A DNA stretch of 64,000 nucleotides, from assembly GCA_942159475.1 (NCBI GenBank), contig OW804096.1, forward strand, positions 110,396,194-110,460,193, written 5' to 3'. Positions within the stretch are counted from its first letter, which is position 1. The number at the start of each line of letters is the position of its first letter. A model generated the notes under the pieces. It searched no databases, was not told where the DNA came from, and was given only the letters and a program-made list of their open reading frames with translations. The DNA comes from Sthenelais limicola. Lineage: Eukaryota > Annelida > Polychaeta > Phyllodocida > Sigalionidae. This document shows, piece after piece, positions 58,103 to 64,000 of the stretch. A program made the position numbers and the translations under genes.

Positions 58103-61100
58103 ACCAAGGATGTATATAGGTTGGGCCCGTCTGGTATTAAAATATCCATTCACACGACACCTCGTATTCCGTAGTGAATATGGAATAGCGTTCCATGCTA
58201 AGATACCACGTATCCATAACAGACTTGATAAATTGTCTAAAATCTGACCCCAGAACACCTATTATGACATTGCTTAGAGAAACAAATTATGTTAGAAGAA
58301 TGAGACTTAACTTAGTTAAGTGCCGCTAATTGTAATACAAATTTCGAGAAAAGGGAATTTGGTAAACGCCGCACAATGCCCTCACACACACATATATATG
58401 CCATTTCCAAAATCTAGTAAATTAAAGAAATTGTCACTGAAGAATATCAGTAGAGAATGGAATCAATTCCAAATGAGTTTCAATTAATATTCTGTGGTGT
58501 GCAGGTTGCCATCAACCTGCAGTTGGCGTTAAGTTCTACACAACAACCCCAAAATAGACCAAATCGCTTTTGATAAATATTCTCGCCTATGTTGGTGTGT
58601 GTGATTTTAGAATCTTAACTCCCCACCAACAAGTTTTAGACTTTTGCTCATCTCTGTATCCAGGAGAGCGTTCTCTCTAGTTGCGGGTCACACCAATGGG
58701 ATGAGAGAGAATAAATTACTTTGGGAACGAGACGGGTTTTTTTGCGTGTGTTGGGTATTTAATCTCAACTTTGGGGAACAGCCGGCAGAATCGGCAAAGA
58801 TTAGGCAGAATAGATATTTATACCGTGGAGTATGAGTCCTGATGATAGACCCAGAGATAAGAGAGATGAACACACACAAGCCTGTATGCTTATACACTTG
58901 TACACTTGTACATTTGTATTATGGATTCTTGTATCGTGGAACATCATATTATTTATATTTGTTTGCTGTAGATATAATAAAACCATACCAAATCTGTCTA
59001 CATATAAGTTCATCCTTCGTTTCTCGTTACCTGAAGAGCTAGAAGTTAGAAGAATGTATGTATACATAATGCCAAGCGAAATATCCTAAACAGAAGTTGA
59101 CATTTCTTGAGAAGAGTTCACCCGCTAGTTTAACTAATCCTACTATTAATTAAGATTCCTAGAAGGCGCAGATCAACACCTATATATACCCCCCATGTGA
59201 ATGAAGAGGAGACATACGATCCATCATAGGCATAGTGTCCATGCTAATAACATGGACAAGGTAAACAAAAATATGTCATTAAAATTGCATAATGGTATGA
59301 ATACGGTTTCTGGCGGAAATAAAAGCTCTCAACCATGGGACCCCAGTGTTTGGAAAGACCCGCTCCACTGATATATCAGGACAAATATACCTAGAGGCCA
59401 CGGTCAATCTTAGAATGAAGTTGTTTTCTCCCTCGAAATCAATGGTGCGCACAGAACATATCAAATCGTGCGCACAGGACATATGAAATTCTTTCGTCCC
59501 CATTTACCAATAACCTTCCTTTGTTCTGAGCTTCAATATATTGCCATACTTCATCATCAATAAGAATATAGCGAAATATCGGGAAGAAGAAAGAGACAAC
59601 TATCTACGCATCACAGCGGAAGCTAGCATAAAAGTAAAAACCATTGGTGTGACAACACTGCATTTGGAAACAATATATATACTTGTTTAGACACCGACGC
59701 ATCTTGTTTCTAGGTTTTCAAGTTTCAGCCCTAAATATCAAGTCTAATGGATCATTTCTATAAAATATCATTTTCAATAATACATGAATAGCTTGATGAT
59801 ATTGGTATGGTATATTCCAATATTCCGGAATCTCCTGCAAAATCGCATTTGTTTAACAGGGTGCTTACAGCAACCATTTTCTGTTGTATTGAGTAACCAT
59901 AGTTTTCATACAGTATTAAATCAATAAATTTCGATTTTCGTTAATTTGCTGTTGTTGTTTTGTGTTGTTTTTTTTTGTTGGTTATTGTTGGTTCGATCTG
60001 TAGTAGGTGGGGTGGAGTGGAAATGTCCTACCTACAAGGTTTCCCTGACCAATTATTTGGTTAGAACCTGAAGAACATTTATTAATTGTAAACATATGAA
60101 GTGCTCCAGTACTTTCTTCAGGATGGAAAGGCCCAATATACAAACACTATACCTAAGCCACTGCTACTCATTCCGATCCTTTCATCCCCAACAGAGCTGA
60201 ATGGGTTTAACATGTTTCCCAAGATTAACTGGGGAAAATGAATTTAGATGCAATGAATCATCATAGGAGCAATCAATATAATTACTCTGGTATCATTCCA
60301 CTTGTTAAAGCCTATAAGTCTTGCTCGTGGCGTTTCAAACACAGAGGCTGTGACAGACATTTGAGGAAACCAAAAAGCCACTCAAGTTGGTCCGCTAACT
60401 ATTATCGAAGCATTTAGCATGTTAGAACATTACGAAATCCGTTATTTAATTAGTAGCTTAGAAATCTTTAAATAAAAATGACTGTATGGCATTACAGATT
60501 GCCTCTGTGCGTGATAAGCAAAGATCGCGAATGGGTATATATGCATGTAGCCATTGGCAATTGCTGGGAAATGAGAGAACAACGCAGGAGCAAAGTTAAG
60601 ACAAGTTGTACCTGGAATCCACTTCGTCAGATATAAACAAAATGTGTGGTACTAAAAGATGATTGGATACTGATATGATGGCTACAAGGCCTTTTTATGG
60701 AATTTAATCCATTTAAAATTCGGGTAAATGCTAAACTAATTCGAGCATACATACTCCTAACTCTACAATAAGAGACATCCATAGAATTTTTACCTAGACC
60801 CGTTTGCTTAGTACTCAACGTGGCTTATTTATATTCTTTACTTTTACTTAGACCTAGCGATCCTACCTTTGTTTAATGAACATTTTGGGGCATTTAGACT
60901 AACATATATTTTTTTTTATTTCACTTTCAGACCAAGTTCATGTTTGAGATTGTTTTTCATTTAATTAGTGAATTTCTGCTTTCAGATCTATGGGAATATA
61001 TGGAATCAAAGTTTTGTTCTAACTTCGGTTCGCAGGAAGTTAGTTAAAAGGCGAATATTTTCCCACAAATTGGTAGAATATCATTCTTCTACTTCAAAAA

Positions 61101-61700
61101 GTCTGTGAAAAGGAGTTAGTCCTTTACATATCAACCGTCAAAGGAAGAGGAATTACTAGCTTATCTAATTTAATGTCCCCTCCCCCTTGTCCCCCGTAAC
61201 CTATACAAGCCTCTGCAGGCAGGAGTTAGACCACATGTTTTGGGTAGACAAGTGTCACAACTATAAATAGCTCATCTTGAAAAATGAAAAATGACAGCCA
61301 CGTAGCGGTAAGATACACCCGCCCCCCTCGACAGAACAACAGAAACATGACAGATTGACTAATCAACTTTATTGTAAAAACATAAAGTTTCACATTTGAT
61401 GTGTTATATAATTAGACAGAACTGTATCAAACTTATTAAAAAAAATGAAATTATTGTATTGCTCGTAAGGCAGGTGGTCATAAAATCGCCTAACCGCGAG
61501 GCCATGAATTGTGATGTACTGTCGTAAAAAAATATAAAAAAAAATCTTCATTATTATGTAAGATTAAGTAATCCCACTTAATCATATCATATATCATAAA
61601 TACATCTGTTTAATATTAATATCTCATGTCAATGTAAGGTATGTAGTTATGTAACCTAACCACAGGGGGGGGGGTCCATGCTCACACATGGTCAGCCATG
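58101..61700. other. Non-coding stretch
   Basis: Frames at 58644-59089 on both strands overlap and show no domain. A T/G-rich stretch lies at about 59,945-59,990. No exon or transposon supported. Confidence 0.35.
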
Positions 61701-61990
61701 TGTAACAACACATGCTGACACACCCATATATCACACATGGTATAACCCAGGTGATATAACAGGTGATTGGCCAGCAATCACGTAACACACAATACCATTG
61801 GCCAATGATTCTCATTGGCCAAGGTCAGTGACCTCCTGTGGTCAACTCATGAATATAGAGTTTGATTGGATAATTAGGTTAATGAGTGTGCATGCGCAAT
61901 GGACCCCAAGGTCACATGATATGTTGTTTAAATTACGGAAATAAAGGATTACTTACTACTCTAGAAACAGGACTACTGGTTCATTTATCA
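61701..61990 (+). mobile_element. Possible solo LTR with clustered CCAAT boxes
   Basis: Begins TGTAACAACA and ends in CA, with AATAAA at 61940-61945 near the right end, as in LTRs. Upstream are five CCAAT boxes (ATTGG at 61766, 61797, 61814, 61865; CCAAT at 61802). The central ones form a perfect 11 bp hairpin, TTGGCCAATGA-TTC-TCATTGGCCAA (61798-61822). No flanking duplication, primer site or coding region is seen. A promoter of another kind is possible. Confidence 0.3.
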
Positions 61991-61993
61991 TTA

Positions 61994-62606
61994 TCCATAT
62001 AATATACGGGTAGAGTGATTTCTACGAAAAGAGGTAGAAAAGAAGGGCTTCTTTGTGTCACATGTTCTCAGAATCTGGGGTCTCCCCATCTACTTAAATT
62101 TGTTGTTCTATACAGGTCCGTCGACCCTGTCTGGAGGACAGTATGTGGTTTGTGAAGGTATCTGGGGTGAAAATGTGATTTTTTAAATTGGGCTCTCTAC
62201 ACTCTATTTATAGCTTGGGAAAGCCCCTGTGAGACACTACGTCATTTCCCAAACCTTTCAGGGGACCTAACTACATGCAGAGGAGTGGGAGAGTGAAGAA
62301 GAGGGGAGGGAGAGGGTGAGGGTATTGGAGAGAGGGAGGGGATGGAGAGGGTGTAGGAGGGGGAGAGTTAAGAAAAGGGAGGGTGGGGGAATAGGAGAGG
62401 GGATCGAGAGGGAGGGAAAGAACAGGGGGAAAGAGGCAAGGGAGAGGATGTAGGGGAAGGGAGAGAGGGGAGGGGGGGCATGAGGAAGAGGGGAGGGAGA
62501 GGGGGGGTCAGAGATGGGGTTGGGAGAGAAAAAAGGGGGAGGGAAACAAGAGAGGGGGAAGTGTGGGGAGAGAGGGTGACCGTCCGGAGGACGGGTACTT
62601 TGCTAG
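61994..62606 (+). mobile_element. Helitron-like non-autonomous element, copy 3
   Basis: A precedes a plausible 5' TC (61994) and T follows the 3' CTAG (62603-62606). Family blocks in order: AGAAGGG, GGTTTGTGAAGGTATCTGGG, CACTCTATTTATAG, a ~300-base G/A tract (62,281-62,575), then a perfect hairpin CCGTCC-GGA-GGACGG (62580-62594) 8 bases before CTAG. The 5' end is less certain than in copies 1 and 2 because about 30 bases differ there. No protein encoded. Confidence 0.6.
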
Positions 62607-62910
62607 TTATTAATAATCCAGCAAGGCTATCCTAGAGCCTATACTTCGACTCCACTCTCTTCTACCTAGCTCTACACACTCGAGATCGAGTCATATCAAA
62701 TGGTGTGAGAACCAAACCTAAAAGCTGGAAAATGCACATTATCTAAGGAGAAGGGTTGTCACAAAACAGAAGCACTTAATACTAGGAGACGGAAATAGAT
62801 ATACACGCGTATATGCCTAGGGTTTGGAATGTTGACAGGACGGGTCGCAATCTTCTCGCGAATATAAGGCGTTTGCACTTTGGTACCAATACATCTAACC
62901 GTGTATACCT
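62607..62910. other. Non-coding spacer
   Basis: About 300 bases between the Helitron-like copy and the LINE fragment. Nothing recognised. Confidence 0.4.
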
Positions 62911-63775
62911 TCCAAAAAATCTTAAAGGTCTTCTCTAAGGTACCTCCAAGGTAGGGTAGCTATTCTATTGCCTGGGGTAATATATAATGCCTTGATTGTA
63001 ATATTTAATCTTGATTTTAGCTCGTTAACAAGGTGCACAAATGACAACTCATTTTTGTAAAACAACTTCTGTCTGTGTATAAAAGACTTAATGGTATGGA
63101 TGATCAACCAGTTAATCAACCTAGACCCATCATTAGCAACTTGGAACCCAGCAATATTTACTTGGGTCAATACATATTACACCGTCAACTTTCTCTATAA
63201 TATCACTGTCGTTTTCTTTTTTGTTAAAGTACCCGGTGTCATATATCCAGTTAAACAGGTTATGCCACAACAAATTGGCTTTTGGACAGCTAACCAAGAA
63301 GTGACCGACCAACATCGTCAATTTTCTCAGTACAAAAGCTACATTGTTTCGATCCCTTTACTCTGATGTTTTTTTAATATTCATTATACGGTATAACTCT
63401 GTGCAGAATTTTATATTGGAATGATTGTAATCTGGTCTCGGTTGTAACCTTGTATATTCTTTCGAAGGCCATTTTCCAATCAATTTGGTTAAATTCGGCA
63501 TCAGAGAGTTTTAAAATCTCTTACCACCTATCAAATTTTATGTCAATTTTTTTCTTTTTGATAAGAGCCTGGTAAACTACCCTCGGTGAGCAATCAAGAA
63601 TATTGATCTTTTCTTCCCCTATGTCTATGAGGATTTTTCTTCCTCCGGTACATCGAAGGAGTTTCTCATAAGGTTTATCCAATCTCTTGGAATGGCTCTG
63701 GCCAATTCTATCCTTTCCGTAAAACTGGTTCTTATATTATACAATTTTTTCATATCGTTAGTAGTCATGGGTGGA
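62911..63775 (-). mobile_element. Tx1-like L1 LINE, C-terminal ORF2 fragment
   Basis: On the minus strand the order is MKKLYNIRTSFTERIELARA and IPRDWINLMRNS (63,760-63,640); LIKKKKIDIKFDRW; DWKMAFERIYKVTTETRLQS and FQYKILHRVIPYNEY (63,482-63,380); CSFCTEKIDDVG; HFLVSCPKANLLWHNLFNW, the Cys/His zf-RVT block; then INWLIIHTIKSFIHRQKLFY and FVHLVNELKSRLNI. This is the C-terminal order of Tx1-group L1 elements of aquatic animals. It is dead: stops occur after FDRW and NEY, and frameshifts near 63,640 and 63,305. The reverse transcriptase core is absent from the window, and the N-terminal side decays before the right edge. Confidence 0.85.
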
Positions 63776-64000
63776 CATAATAACAGATACACTGAACAAG
63801 ATACATAGAATTACTGTAAAAGACAATGATGTATATATATATGTATGGAACTATAAAAACGCTAAGGACCCATGTGGTGCTAAATATTCTAACACAAATT
63901 ATATGACACAAATTATAAATTCATGTCATAATAATACAATTTTTATGGGTTATAATATCGGCAGAAATGTGGTTGGACACAAAATATTTGACAAAATAGA
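63765..64000 (+). CDS. Open frame running off the right edge, unrecognised
   Basis: After a stop at 63762-63764 the plus frame stays open for 78 codons to the window end (...TVKDNDVYIYVWNYKNAK..., later NTNYMTQIINSCHNNTIF). This is longer than expected for AT-rich DNA. It overlaps only the decayed start of the minus-strand LINE fragment. There is no start preference and no domain I recognise. It may be part of another element in opposite orientation, or chance. Confidence 0.2.

Noticed and set aside
57850..58258. Open frames of 79-122 codons on both strands
   Set aside because: Translations of the (GT)n-(GA)n microsatellite.
1..64000. CRISPR array, toxin-antitoxin, phage defence or other prokaryotic system
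   Set aside because: No regularly spaced repeats, no dense coding, no ribosome-binding-site context; the sequence is animal nuclear DNA.

Overview
The window is eukaryotic, AT-rich, non-coding animal DNA. There are no bacterial-style packed genes, operons, ribosomal RNAs or CRISPR arrays. The only protein-coding exon I can place in a known conserved gene has consensus splice sites. Most other recognisable protein signal comes from decayed retrotransposons, including a Tx1-like L1 (LINE) tail and several CR1/Jockey-like reverse transcriptase ends. These, the abundant microsatellites and the recurrent palindrome TAGGCCTA suggest a marine invertebrate such as an echinoderm, lophotrochozoan or invertebrate chordate. 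The clade is an inference and cannot be fixed from this sequence alone.

Layout. 1-1,700: a repeat with YY1-like motifs, a possible LTR, and a broken copy of a large invertebrate family of uncharacterised proteins. 2,474-3,073: a Helitron-like element, minus strand. 3.1-13.2 kb: mostly featureless, with one dispersed repeat and one LINE-type tail. 13.25-16.6 kb: a LINE C-terminal fragment, a foldback hairpin and two poly(A)/poly(T) retroelement ends. 16.6-25 kb: the longest stretch with no repeat or gene signal. 25-27.6 kb: small repeats and hairpins. 27.9-30 kb: a ~526 bp tandem duplication whose second unit is split by a 5'-truncated LINE. 31-33.5 kb: repeats, LINE tails, a reverse transcriptase fragment and a microRNA-like hairpin. 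35-40.4 kb: two palindromic repeat families and microsatellites. 42,012-42,312: a minus-strand exon of the C7orf25 (UPF0415) family. 50.3 kb: a LINE endonuclease fragment. 52.8 kb: a 15 bp minisatellite. 53.5-54.0 kb and 62.0-62.6 kb: two more Helitron-like copies. 55.5 kb: a CpG-rich candidate exon. 56,259-56,840: a complete small DNA transposon with terminal inverted repeats and an 8 bp target duplication. 61.7 kb: a possible LTR with clustered CCAAT boxes. 62.9-63.78 kb: the Tx1-like LINE C-terminus.

The genes do not form a pathway. The best reading is an intron or intergenic landscape around one exon of the C7orf25-like gene, filled with transposon debris and possibly with regulatory elements. 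The strongest new observations are the three-copy Helitron-like family, with covarying terminal hairpins around a variable purine-rich core, and the 582 bp inverted-repeat element built from GACGCTAGGGCCCA units. Next come the array of CCCGAT/ATCGGG motifs at 40 kb and the nested LINE-in-tandem-repeat structure at 28-30 kb.
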